The notes beneath the pieces are model-generated. The model saw only the letters and a list, made by a program, of their open reading frames with translations. It did no database searches and had not been told where the DNA came from. From Natranaerofaba carboxydovora (GTDB lineage: Bacteria > Bacillota > Natranaerobiia > Natranaerobiales > Natranaerofabaceae): a stretch of DNA of 64,000 nt. The stretch's first letter is position 1. Each line of letters opens with the position of its first letter. A program made the translations under genes and the position numbers. Where the stretch lies: contig NZ_CP054394.1 of the NCBI RefSeq assembly GCF_022539405.1, positions 1,682,501 to 1,746,500 on the forward strand, read 5' to 3'. This document shows positions 1 to 8,888 of the stretch, piece by piece.

Positions 1-185
1 CTCATCTCGAATGCAATAGATATAATAGCAGGTTTGATTATTTATGTCAATAAGATATTTTGAAGAAATCTTGAAGGATGCATTAAATCAAAAACTCTTA
101 AATTTTTGTCGAATTCACTTAAAAGAAGTCTATCAGGCAACGATGTTATATTATAATTAATTATCACGCAGTTTTTTAGTTATTT
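1..185. other. window edge, no recognised gene
   Basis: Nothing recognisable lies here. There is a 38-codon plus-strand open frame at 44-160 (beginning MSIRYFEEILKD) without a convincing ribosome binding site. It could be the tail of a degraded gene, but its family is not recognised. Short A-runs just after the minus-strand stop at 186 are not preceded by a clear terminator stem. Confidence 0.4.
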
Positions 186-2339
186 TTAATTTTCTATTTC
201 ATATTCTTTAATCTTTTTGTATAACCAGACTCGACTTATCCCGAGGCTCTTTGCAGTCTTGGTTTTATTCCACTTATTTTTATATAACGCATCCATAATC
301 TCGTCTTTACCAATAGTCTTACCATTACTTGTTGAATTATTTTTTGATATAACTTGTTTTTCTTGTTTTATGTTTTCAGCATTTTCAATTAAAAATTCAG
401 GTAAGTCGTTTGTCGTAATTTCATTGTCATCACAAAAGTTTATTATTCTTTCAACAGTATGCTTTAGCTCTCTTACGTTACCAGGCCAAGAATAATTTGA
501 CATCAAAGCTATTGCATCATCTCCTATGCCTTTAATATTCTTATCAAACATCTCATTAAATTCTTTAATAAAACTTGATACCAATAGTGGAATATCTTCT
601 ATTCTATTTCTCAATGGAGGAATTGTAAAAGAAATTACATTAAGCCTATAATACAAATCAGCTCTAAAGCTCCCCTCCTCTATTTTTTTCTCAATATCTT
701 GATTGGTGGCTGCGATTATCCTTATATCAGATTCTATTTGATTAATTCCACCAACCCGTTCAAATTTTTTATCTTGCAATACTCTTAAAAGTTTGGCCTG
801 TAAAGATAATGGCATGTCTCCAATTTCGTCTAAAAAAACAGTCCCTTTGTGGGCAATTTCAAATTTTCCAGGTTTACCTTTCTTTTTAGCTCCAGTAAAA
901 GCTCCTTCTTCATATCCAAAAAGCTCAGATTCAAGTAAGTTTTCGGGAATCCCAGCACAATTTATTGTCACCAGGCGATTTGAAGACCTTTTGCTATTTA
1001 CATGGATTGTTTGTGCTAACAAGTCTTTGCCAGTTCCACTTTCACCTCTTATCAAAACTGTTGAATCATGCTTAGCTGCATCCTTTGCCAACCCCAAAAT
1101 TCTTTTCATTTTATCATTAGAGGTAATTATATTTTCATCTGTAGATCTTTGTTTTTGAATTTCTTTCTCGTAATAGGCAAGCTTATTATTCATAGAATCT
1201 ATTAGTTCAGCTAATTCTATAATATCTTTAAAGTTATTAAATATCATTTTGCCTACAGCGCCAATAGGCTTTCCATTTTCTTCTATAGGAATGCCTGATT
1301 GGATATATCTTTTATTTTGATAATCTCCAATTTTATTTTTAAAAGGTTTCCCTGTTTTGGTTACTTGCCCAAGCTTGCACTCTTCAATAACATCATTGAT
1401 GTGGGAATCAAGTAAATTTTTATTTGATTCCTCAACAAACTCACCGAAAGCAGTATTTGAAAATTTAATTTTCCCTTTGTTATCAATTACAACAATCCCA
1501 TCACTGTCAATATTTAGTACAGTTTCTAATGTTGACGCAATATTTTTATAAGCTTGAAGTTCCGAAGCTAGATTTTCTAAATCATGTATATCCTGCAAGG
1601 TGGTAATTGTTCCTACTACCTTCTTCTTGTCAACAATTGGGGTAACATTTATAAAATATCGCTTATCATTAATGCTGACTTTTTGGGCAACTACTTGTTT
1701 TTCTGTCTCAACCACGCTTTTAACAGATTCATCAATATTAGGAGCATAGGAAGATAAATCGCTACCCCTTACACAACTAGCTGAAACATCAAATATTTTT
1801 TCTGCAGCTTTATTAATATTTATTATTGTTCCTTCTGTATCACTAACAATAATGCCGTTATATATGTTTTTACCTATAGAATTCATTTGGTTAAGCAAAG
1901 AATCAATATGATTAAATAAAGTAGAAATAAGATCTTCTTTTGTAATAACCCCTGATAATTTGTTGTTTTTATTAACTACTATTACATATCCATGAGGGTT
2001 TTTGGCAGCAATATCAATAAACTTTTCCAGGACAACAGCTTCATTGATAACCCATACTTCACTGTTGATAAAAGGGTCGATTTTTGTGTCTAATTCATAC
2101 CCTTTAGCTAATGCATTCAATATATCTGTCTTAGTTAATAATCCTATAGGCTCTTCGATCTTGTTAACCACAGGCAATCCATCTAATTTATCCTGGTTTT
2201 CTAGCAATTTAATTGCATGATAAAAGGTATCTCCAGGATATAAGACATTCTCACATTTATACAAAATATCTTTTGATTTTATTCCTGAATCCACGACAAA
2301 CTTACCGGTCAAAAATTGTTTAGTTGTACCTACATACAT
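186..2339 (-). CDS. sigma-54-dependent transcriptional activator with CBS and PAS sensor domains
   Basis: This 717-residue bacterial enhancer-binding protein activates RNA polymerase carrying sigma-54 by ATP hydrolysis. Domains in order: a CBS pair (about 20-145), a PAS domain (about 155-255), a second PAS-like domain (about 272-370), a short coiled linker (375-400), an AAA+ core and a Fis-type helix-turn-helix (about 675-712). Walker A GESGTGKD is at 432-439 and the sigma-54 contact loop GAFTGA at 479-484, so it should be an active activator. CBS pairs usually bind adenosyl ligands, and PAS domains bind small molecules or cofactors. The ATG has GGGGAG 7 nt upstream. It is the last gene behind two acyl-CoA synthetases and a permease, and 23 bp separate it from the nearest synthetase. 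A sigma-54 promoter upstream of the permease makes self-operon control likely (inference). Confidence 0.93.
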   Translation of the reverse strand: MYVGTTKQFLTGKFVVDSGIKSKDILYKCENVLYPGDTFYHAIKLLENQDKLDGLPVVNKIEEPIGLLTKTDILNALAKGYELDTKIDPFINSEVWVINEAVVLEKFIDIAAKNPHGYVIVVNKNNKLSGVITKEDLISTLFNHIDSLLNQMNSIGKNIYNGIIVSDTEGTIININKAAEKIFDVSASCVRGSDLSSYAPNIDESVKSVVETEKQVVAQKVSINDKRYFINVTPIVDKKKVVGTITTLQDIHDLENLASELQAYKNIASTLETVLNIDSDGIVVIDNKGKIKFSNTAFGEFVEESNKNLLDSHINDVIEECKLGQVTKTGKPFKNKIGDYQNKRYIQSGIPIEENGKPIGAVGKMIFNNFKDIIELAELIDSMNNKLAYYEKEIQKQRSTDENIITSNDKMKRILGLAKDAAKHDSTVLIRGESGTGKDLLAQTIHVNSKRSSNRLVTINCAGIPENLLESELFGYEEGAFTGAKKKGKPGKFEIAHKGTVFLDEIGDMPLSLQAKLLRVLQDKKFERVGGINQIESDIRIIAATNQDIEKKIEEGSFRADLYYRLNVISFTIPPLRNRIEDIPLLVSSFIKEFNEMFDKNIKGIGDDAIALMSNYSWPGNVRELKHTVERIINFCDDNEITTNDLPEFLIENAENIKQEKQVISKNNSTSNGKTIGKDEIMDALYKNKWNKTKTAKSLGISRVWLYKKIKEYEIEN

Positions 2340-2362
2340 ACCTATACTCCCCTTAATCCTCC

Positions 2363-3967
2363 TTACATTTCTTGTAATATATGTTTTTGGATTTTTCCTG
2401 TTGAGGTCTTTGGTATTTCATCTAAAAACACTATTTCATAAGGACATTTAAACTCAGGCAGCTTCTGTTCGCAAAATTCTGAAATATCATTTTCAGAAGG
2501 GCTTGTACCTGGTTTAGGAACTACAAAAGCTTTAGGTACTTCTCCCCATGTTTCATGTTTTTTTGCTATTACGGCCGAGTCTAAAACTAAAGGATGCTTA
2601 CATATAGCTAATTCTACCTCAATCGTTGAAACATTCTCGCCACCTACAACAATGATATCTTTCTTTCTATCTTTAATTTCAATATATCCATCCTCATGCA
2701 TAACAGCCAAATCACCGCTGTGAAACCATCCACCTCTAAATGATTCTTTAGTTTTTTCTTCATCACGGAAATAGCCCTTCATAACATTATTACCCCGCAT
2801 CACTATTTCTCCAAGAGTTTTTCCATCTTTAGGTACATCATTCATACTTTCATCTACAACCCTGGTTTCAAAAGCTTGGATATAAGGGACCCCTTGCCTG
2901 GATTTCATCCTTGACTGCTCCATTAGTGACAATTCATCCCAATGTTGTTGTGGCTCACATATACAATATGGACCATAAGTTTCTGTAAGTCCATAGGTAT
3001 GAATAATATTAGCACCCATAGCTTCCATCTTATGAATCACATGAGGAGACGGCGAAGCTCCAGCTGTCATAATCCACAGTTCCCTATCGATATCCAACAT
3101 ACTAGCATAGGGGCTTTCTGATAATAATATTAGCATAGTTGGCGTAGCACATAATCGAGTTATTTTTTCTTTATCGATCAAATCATAGACAAGATCTGAT
3201 TTGAAAGACCTTAAACAAACATGGGTCGCTCCAACTGCAGTAACAGCCCAAACAAACCCCCACCCATTACAATGGAACATGGGTAATGTCCATAAAAAGT
3301 TATCATCAGAACTCAATTTCATCACAAGAGCTTCTCCCATAGCATGTAGGTAAGCTCCTCGGTGAGTATACATTGCTCCCTTTGGTAACCCAGTTGTACC
3401 ACTAGTATAATTAATTGAAATAGTATCATTTTCGTTTGATATTTTAGGACTAATTGGTTCTTCTGACCCATGGCTCAAAAATTCTTCATAATCTATTCCT
3501 TCTAAATCCGTATGATATTCTTCATCATGTATCAAAACAAATTGTTCCACAGATTTTAATTTATCTTTGATGGGTTCTACAATTTTTGCAAATTCAGTAT
3601 CTACAAATAATACTTTCGGTTCTGAGTGGTTCAGGATATACTGTACATCTTTTTTGTCTAACCCTGTATTAAAAGAAACCAAAACACCTCCAGATAGAGG
3701 AACCCCAAAATAACCTTCTATAAGAGGAGGTATATTAGGTGAAAGAAATGCGACCCGGTCTCCCTTTTTAACACCAAATTTATTTAAAGCTCTTGCTAAA
3801 CGGTTAACACGAGCATTAAGCTCATGATAAGTATATCTTTTTTGCCCATAAATTATGGCAGTATTAGAAGAAAAAACGGCAGCACTTCTATTCAGAAAAC
3901 TTAAAGGACTAAGGTTAGTAAAATTAACAGAGTTTTCATTACTATAGCTGATAAGTATCACCCCCAC
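2363..3967 (-). CDS. AMP-forming acyl-CoA synthetase (first of two)
   Basis: Member of the ANL (acyl-CoA synthetase/AMP ligase) superfamily, about 534 residues, typical length. It should adenylate a carboxylic acid with ATP and transfer it to CoA. The P-loop-like motif YTSGTTGLPKG, the YGLTETYGP motif, GWFHSGDLA and the C-terminal PKTSTGKIQK lysine region are all present. The acyl substrate cannot be told from sequence. It resembles its neighbour at 4155-5774 but is not a recent copy. The start is uncertain: the GTG used here has no good ribosome binding site, whereas a strong GGGGGTGAT lies over codons 2-4 with no ATG/GTG/TTG at the right distance. The family-conserved N-terminus (LSPLSFLNRSA) begins near residue 20, so only the first few residues are in doubt. 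Confidence 0.9.
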   Translation of the reverse strand: MGVILISYSNENSVNFTNLSPLSFLNRSAAVFSSNTAIIYGQKRYTYHELNARVNRLARALNKFGVKKGDRVAFLSPNIPPLIEGYFGVPLSGGVLVSFNTGLDKKDVQYILNHSEPKVLFVDTEFAKIVEPIKDKLKSVEQFVLIHDEEYHTDLEGIDYEEFLSHGSEEPISPKISNENDTISINYTSGTTGLPKGAMYTHRGAYLHAMGEALVMKLSSDDNFLWTLPMFHCNGWGFVWAVTAVGATHVCLRSFKSDLVYDLIDKEKITRLCATPTMLILLSESPYASMLDIDRELWIMTAGASPSPHVIHKMEAMGANIIHTYGLTETYGPYCICEPQQHWDELSLMEQSRMKSRQGVPYIQAFETRVVDESMNDVPKDGKTLGEIVMRGNNVMKGYFRDEEKTKESFRGGWFHSGDLAVMHEDGYIEIKDRKKDIIVVGGENVSTIEVELAICKHPLVLDSAVIAKKHETWGEVPKAFVVPKPGTSPSENDISEFCEQKLPEFKCPYEIVFLDEIPKTSTGKIQKHILQEM

Positions 3968-4139
3968 AAAACTGCCATCAACTAATCTATATAAACTATG
4001 TTCTAGTGGTGTATTTATTCTATTTTAATCACGTTATACCTTCAAATAATAAAGCATTTGCACAGATTATAATAATAAAAATATTGTTTAAGTGAGTGTC
4101 GACATTTGTTATTCTGTTCACATGTTAGCAAAAAACAAT

Positions 4140-4181
4140 AAGGGTCTAAAGAATTTAATAGGTTTGAATCTTTAGACCCTT
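4140..4181 (-). terminator. intrinsic terminator overlapping the synthetase stop codon
   Basis: Perfect 13-bp inverted repeat (AAGGGTCTAAAGA at 4140-4152 and its complement at 4169-4181), followed on the minus strand by TTGTTTTTTGC. The upstream arm lies inside the last codons of the 4155-5774 gene. Some readthrough would be needed if the downstream synthetase and regulator share this transcript; no strong promoter was seen in the 187-bp gap. Confidence 0.8.
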
Positions 4182-5774
4182 AATAGTCAAACTGCCATTA
4201 TTTTTCTTTTTTCTTAATTCAAATTTTTGTACTTTTCCTGTAGCAGTGGTTGGTAAACTATCAACAAATTCAAAAATTGTGGGACATTTATAATTTGCTA
4301 TCTTTTCTTTTACAAACTTCTTTAAGTTTTCCTCAGTTGGTTCTTCTGCACTCTTATTCAATACAATTACGGCCTTTGGTGTTTCCCCCCATTTTTCATG
4401 AGGAATGCCTATTACGGCACATTGATCAACTGCCGGATGCTTGTACAAGACATTCTCAACCTCTACTGACGAAATATTTTCTCCACCTGAGATAATAATA
4501 TCTTTTTCCCTGTCTTTTATCTCACAGAGTCCGTTTTTATCTATAGTAGCAAGGTCTCCCATGTGGAACCAACCAGGCTTCTTGGCATTAAAAGCTTCTT
4601 TTGTAGCCTCTGGCTTGTTCCAGTAGCCTTCCATAACCTGATTACCACGAACAATAATCTCCCCTAAATGCTCATCATCCCAGGGCACATCCTCTCCATC
4701 TTCGTCAACAACCCTAACTTTGCATCCCATAACTTCTCCGCCTTGTTTTCTTTTTAAATCATATTTGTCATAGGATTCTAACAGTTTAGGTGAATGGCTT
4801 GTCGTAATAATAGGCCCAACTTCTGTAGCGCCATATACATGGGCAATCTCCCAGCCAAATTCTCCCTCAACTCTCTCAATAGTAGCCTGAGGTGGAGGAC
4901 TACCGGCTGTTGCTATTCTTACTGGACTTTCACCAGTAGTTACAGTATCTGGATTTTCTTTAAAGTAACCCATGAGCATATTTAGCACAGTTGGAGCTGC
5001 ACACAAATACGAAACATTATATTTATTAACCTTCCTAAAAATTTCTCCAGCATCAACTTTCTTAAGGCAAACATGCTTTGCTCCATTACCGGTTATACAA
5101 TAAATATGCCCCCATCCATTAACATGAAACATCGGAAGAGTCCATAAGTAAACATCATTATCTTTAACTCCCATATGACCACTTAACATAATGGCATGCC
5201 AATGCTCGGTCCTATAAGTTCTCATTACACCTTTGGGTTCTCCTGTTGTACCACTGGTATAATTGATAGTTGCAATATCTTCTTCATCAAATTCAGGTCG
5301 CTCTGGTTGCTTAGGGCTTGAACCTTTTATTAAGGCTTCATAATCTTCAAAATCTCCTTCAGTCTTATCAGCATCATAAGCAACATAATGCTCAACTGAA
5401 GATACTTTATCCCTTATTTGTTCAATTTGACCTGATAGCTCTTCATCTACAATTACTACTTTTGGGGTACAGTCATTTAAAATATATTCAAACTCACCAG
5501 GCTTCAGTCTATAATTCATAGGGACATGAACTAAGCCCAACTGATTAGCAGCATAAAACGTTTCTAACATCCAATGAGTATTAAAGGATAATATTGCTAC
5601 CCTATCACCATATTTCAATCCCCACTTCAAGAATACATTCGAGAGACGATTTACCCTCTCATTAAATTCATTGTAAGTAAATTCAGTCCCATCATCTGCC
5701 ACTACTCCCACATGATCTCCATAAATGTCAACAGCCCTGTCCAAAAATTCTATAGTTGTCATAGGTACTTTCAT
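4155..5774 (-). CDS. AMP-forming acyl-CoA synthetase (second of two)
   Basis: ANL-superfamily ligase of 539 residues, predicted to activate a carboxylic acid to its acyl-CoA in the cytoplasm. Core motifs are complete: YTSGTTGEPKG, a YGATEVGP adenylate motif, GWFHMGDLA, the KDREKDIIISGGENIS hinge and TTATGKVQKFELR with the catalytic lysine. The ATG is preceded by AAGGAGG at 10 nt. The C-terminal extension after FELRKKK (about 15 residues, ending KGLKIQTY) is unusual: its codons form one arm of the terminator stem. It follows the permease gene by about 70 bp, which suggests uptake followed by CoA activation of the same organic acid (inference). Confidence 0.92.
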   Translation of the reverse strand: MKVPMTTIEFLDRAVDIYGDHVGVVADDGTEFTYNEFNERVNRLSNVFLKWGLKYGDRVAILSFNTHWMLETFYAANQLGLVHVPMNYRLKPGEFEYILNDCTPKVVIVDEELSGQIEQIRDKVSSVEHYVAYDADKTEGDFEDYEALIKGSSPKQPERPEFDEEDIATINYTSGTTGEPKGVMRTYRTEHWHAIMLSGHMGVKDNDVYLWTLPMFHVNGWGHIYCITGNGAKHVCLKKVDAGEIFRKVNKYNVSYLCAAPTVLNMLMGYFKENPDTVTTGESPVRIATAGSPPPQATIERVEGEFGWEIAHVYGATEVGPIITTSHSPKLLESYDKYDLKRKQGGEVMGCKVRVVDEDGEDVPWDDEHLGEIIVRGNQVMEGYWNKPEATKEAFNAKKPGWFHMGDLATIDKNGLCEIKDREKDIIISGGENISSVEVENVLYKHPAVDQCAVIGIPHEKWGETPKAVIVLNKSAEEPTEENLKKFVKEKIANYKCPTIFEFVDSLPTTATGKVQKFELRKKKNNGSLTIKGLKIQTY

Positions 5775-5843
5775 AATATCCAGGCCTCCTTATAATTTGG
5801 CTTTAATTTTTAATTTGTTTTATTTAACAATTTTCAGGAAACA

Positions 5844-7229
5844 TTACTCTTCACTGTCATCGTCATCGTTTTTGTTTCCATTTCCATTTTTTTCGATAAT
5901 CTTCGTCGTAAATAAATCCCTTTCCATTAAAACATGAAGTACAATCCCTGCAGCTATTCCATAAGTAGCGCCATATAAAGCAAGAACTATTCCCATAGTA
6001 CCCGCAACACTTCTTTCAACTGAGCCTCCTAACTGCTCCATACCAACTCTTAAGCATACCCACCCTGTAAGAAGTAATGTCATAGAAAAAGCAAGATCCA
6101 ACACAGGTTGGAAGAAAGTTAGCACGGGTGAGATAAAAAGCAAGATAACACAGCAGAACATAAAGGTAGCAGCACCACTATATATTGAATCCATAGCATT
6201 ACGACCAAATTTGTAACGCTCTGAAATCACTGCTGTCATAGGTGTCCAAATAGGCCCCATCAAACCTGGCCATGGTGCAATAAATGCATGCATAAAGTTT
6301 CTTAAAGATGTAACGATATTGATTCTATTCTGATCAACATCAACATCCTCATCTTTTCTAATATCATCTGCTTCATTAATTAGGGTTGTCCCAACTATTA
6401 CATCACCAAACGCTATAACATAAGCTGCAAAAGCAGTAGGTATAGCCATATAAAGCATCTCAAAATTAGGAAATCCAACTGCAAAAGGTGTAAATTCCAT
6501 CATCTCTACAAATGCAGGGTTGTTTAGTCCCCATTCTATTGAAGGTCTAGGAAATTCACCTATAGCAAAAGCAATTATGATTGCAATTAATAAACCAGGG
6601 AGCAAACCACCGTTAGACAAAATATTTGCAAACCTAAAGTTTTGGCGTAGATTTTTAAATGAAATTGAAAACATAATATAAATACATAATACAAAGCCTA
6701 TTATTATAGAGATTGGAGCTTCAGGAACTATTGCACCTGGTTCAATCTCCCCAATAATAGCTGCAATACCAGCACCCAAAATCAATCCAGCCTTTAAGGA
6801 CATTGGAATTCTATCAACCAATTTCTGTCCAAGTCCTGTAAGGCCAAGGATAAGGAAAATCGCGGCTACCAAAATCTGAACAGCAACCACAGCCCTGATA
6901 GCATCATCTGTACCTTTCCAAGGTTCTAGGTAAGCTAACATTAAAGGTATCGCCGGAGTAATCCAACCTGGAACCAGGGGAAGTCCCAAAATCGGACCAG
7001 ATAACAAGGCAAACCCCGAGATAACCGTCATAGCCAGGGCAACTTCATAAGGTGCTCCGAAATACTCTTCAATTGTTGGTATCATCCCCAAAACAATTAC
7101 AACCATAACTAAAGCTTGAATTGCCTCGGGCCACTCCCATTTCAAATGTATTAGTGGAAGTCTAATTTTTAATGGTCCAACTTTCCAACAAGGATGTTCT
7201 TCGCCTTCTCTTCTTTGATATAGCGGCAA
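5844..7229 (-). CDS. polytopic membrane permease, NCS2/SulP-like (organic anion transport suspected)
   Basis: Integral membrane protein of 461 residues with about 12 hydrophobic segments and a charged, Asp/Asn/Lys-rich C-terminus. The stretch IPMSLKAGLILGAGIAA resembles the glycine-rich segment of the nucleobase-ascorbate (NCS2), sulfate and benzoate permease families, but I cannot place it in one of them. Substrate is unknown. Being followed by two acyl-CoA synthetases, a carboxylate such as an aromatic or fatty acid is the best guess (inference). Start is TTG with AAAGGAGG 8 nt upstream. A -24/-12 promoter lies about 155 bp upstream of the start. Confidence 0.7.
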   Translation of the reverse strand: MPLYQRREGEEHPCWKVGPLKIRLPLIHLKWEWPEAIQALVMVVIVLGMIPTIEEYFGAPYEVALAMTVISGFALLSGPILGLPLVPGWITPAIPLMLAYLEPWKGTDDAIRAVVAVQILVAAIFLILGLTGLGQKLVDRIPMSLKAGLILGAGIAAIIGEIEPGAIVPEAPISIIIGFVLCIYIMFSISFKNLRQNFRFANILSNGGLLPGLLIAIIIAFAIGEFPRPSIEWGLNNPAFVEMMEFTPFAVGFPNFEMLYMAIPTAFAAYVIAFGDVIVGTTLINEADDIRKDEDVDVDQNRINIVTSLRNFMHAFIAPWPGLMGPIWTPMTAVISERYKFGRNAMDSIYSGAATFMFCCVILLFISPVLTFFQPVLDLAFSMTLLLTGWVCLRVGMEQLGGSVERSVAGTMGIVLALYGATYGIAAGIVLHVLMERDLFTTKIIEKNGNGNKNDDDDSEE

Positions 7230-7383
7230 TTGTATCGCCTCCTTTAAATTTGATAAAATCTGATAAAAATAGAATATTTTATTGCCTTATTAAACTGTTT
7301 TATAGAGAAGTGGGAAAATATATCACCTCCTGAAACAAATTAGCAATTAACCGTTCAATTTATTCGCCTTATTGTTTAGAAAA

Positions 7384-7401
7384 TTGCAATTATTATGCCA
7401 A
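7384..7401 (-). promoter_or_regulatory. sigma-54 (-24/-12) promoter
   Basis: Minus-strand sequence TTGGCATAATAATTGCAA has the invariant GG and GC dinucleotides exactly 10 nt apart and matches the TTGGCA-N6-TTGCA consensus. It lies upstream of the permease gene, whose operon ends with a sigma-54 activator, so the assignment is supported by context. Confidence 0.8.
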
Positions 7402-7517
7402 TTTAAAATATTTAAGAAATTTAATACAGGTATTTCGACAAAAAACCGTCATACAGTATTCTGTAGCTTTAAAATAATTAATAAAATAGATCTGCCCGGT
7501 TTACAATCCACACTAAC

Positions 7518-7551
7518 ACTTTACAAGTTGTTAATTAACAACTTGTAAAGT
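7518..7551. promoter_or_regulatory. perfect 34-bp palindrome, candidate activator binding site
   Basis: Two 17-bp arms, ACTTTACAAGTTGTTAA and its exact reverse complement, meet with no spacer. The site lies about 117 bp upstream of the -24 element, the usual distance for an enhancer-binding protein site, and sits between divergent genes, which argues against a terminator. No U-run follows on either strand. Confidence 0.6.
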
Positions 7552-7813
7552 TTACACGATAGCTAAGCAAGTTTACTTTACAGTATTTCGAATTTTTTTA
7601 TTTTAAAACTTATGAAGTTAAATACTACATAATCCAAAGCTTATTGTTAGGATATAAGACAATTGGAGAATTATTAGTTTTGCTCTGAACAATAAATAAT
7701 TAACTTGCATAATTTGTAGAAATCTAATATCATCTTATTTAGTAAATTTTTCATGTGAAATTTATAATCAGTTTTGGTTATACTAATAATTTTAATATTT
7801 AGGAGTGGATTAA

Positions 7814-8863
7814 TTGAATTTAGTTAGTAAAAATTGGGAATATTTAAAGATAGTCACAGATATTCCAAAAGATTATTGGAGTACAAAAAATGAAGTAGTA
7901 TTGGAAAAAGAAAATTTAAAATTGAGGCGATTTAAAAACAAAAGTAAATCAAGTAACAATGCAGTTTTGATACTACCGCCTCAAGCGGGACACAGCAGTA
8001 ACATCTGTGATTACGCACCAGATCAAAGTCTTGTTAGATTATTATTAAGTTATGGGTTACAGGTTTATGCTACAGATTGGCAGTCTGCAAGATTAAATCA
8101 GGCAGACTTAAGCATAGAAGACCATATAAACTTAACAGATGATGCAGTAGAAAAAATCAGGGAAGAAACAGGTTTAGATTCTATAACCTTAATAGGTCAA
8201 TGTCAGGGAGGATGGCAGGCAAGCGTCTATACTTCCCTATACCAGGACAAAATTTCAAAATTAGTAGTAGCAGCTTCACCAATAGACTTTTATGCCGAAA
8301 GAGATTTCATGAATGATTACGTAGATGATTATCCTATGGAATTTTTTGAATGGCTGGTTAAATTAGGTGGAGGAGTAATGAAAGGTGACTTTATTTTAAA
8401 AGGTTTCAAAAGCTATGACCCTTACCAACATTATATTAAAAAGTATCAGGATTTATGGAAAATGATTTTAGAGGACGATAAGGAAGGTATAGAAAGATAT
8501 AAGAGGTTTTATAACTGGTATGAATATACACAAGATTTACCCGGGAAGTTCTATTTAGAAGTTGTAGAAAAAATATTCAAAAAAAATGGCATGATAAACC
8601 CTGGAACTATAGTAATTAATAATACCTCTGTTGATTTATCAAATATAACTTGCCCACTATTTTTATTAGCAGGTGAAAAAGACAATATTACACCACCAAG
8701 GCAGTGCTTAGAAATGGCAAACCATGTTGGCACACCGAAGGAAAATATCGTTCAAGTTACTACTAAAGGCGGACATATAGGGACATTAACAGGCAGTAGT
8801 GCTCTAAAAAAACATTGGCCTAAGGTAGTAGAATTTATAGAAAATTATTCACAAACTGCTTAA
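7814..8863 (+). CDS. PhaC-like alpha/beta hydrolase (polyhydroxyalkanoate synthase family)
   Basis: A 349-residue alpha/beta-hydrolase whose nucleophile box is GQCQGG, with Cys130 in place of the usual Ser. This is the G-x-C-x-G-G box of class III/IV polyhydroxyalkanoate synthases. Asp290 (AGEKD) and His321 (KGGHIG) complete the triad with spacing like that of PhaC. Length also matches class III/IV PhaC. It could polymerise hydroxyacyl-CoA, or be an acyltransferase or thioesterase of the same fold. No PhaE or PhaR subunit, phasin, PhaA or PhaB gene is in the window. TTG start with AGGAGTGG 5 nt upstream. It is divergent from the acyl-CoA synthetase operon and shares its regulatory region. Confidence 0.8.
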   Translation: MNLVSKNWEYLKIVTDIPKDYWSTKNEVVLEKENLKLRRFKNKSKSSNNAVLILPPQAGHSSNICDYAPDQSLVRLLLSYGLQVYATDWQSARLNQADLSIEDHINLTDDAVEKIREETGLDSITLIGQCQGGWQASVYTSLYQDKISKLVVAASPIDFYAERDFMNDYVDDYPMEFFEWLVKLGGGVMKGDFILKGFKSYDPYQHYIKKYQDLWKMILEDDKEGIERYKRFYNWYEYTQDLPGKFYLEVVEKIFKKNGMINPGTIVINNTSVDLSNITCPLFLLAGEKDNITPPRQCLEMANHVGTPKENIVQVTTKGGHIGTLTGSSALKKHWPKVVEFIENYSQTA

Positions 8864-8888
8864 TAGAAATATTAATAGCTAGACAGAT

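Larger units (their letters stand above)
7230..7813. other. 584-bp divergent regulatory region
   Basis: Gene-free, AT-rich region between the permease (minus) and PhaC-like gene (plus). It holds the sigma-54 promoter at 7384-7401, an inverted repeat TACAG-N4-CTGTA at 7452-7465, a perfect 34-bp palindrome at 7518-7551 and a second TACAGTATT at 7579-7587. The octamer ACTTTACA occurs in the left palindrome arm and again at about 7575-7582. An isolated, very strong ribosome-binding-site sequence without an obvious start codon is at about 7322-7331 on the minus strand. No coding sequence was recognised. Confidence 0.75.

Noticed and set aside
7560-7813. Second sigma-54 promoter for the PhaC-like gene
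   Set aside because: No GG-N10-GC pair with consensus flanks was found on the plus strand; for example the TTGG near 7661 has the wrong spacing to the next TTGC.
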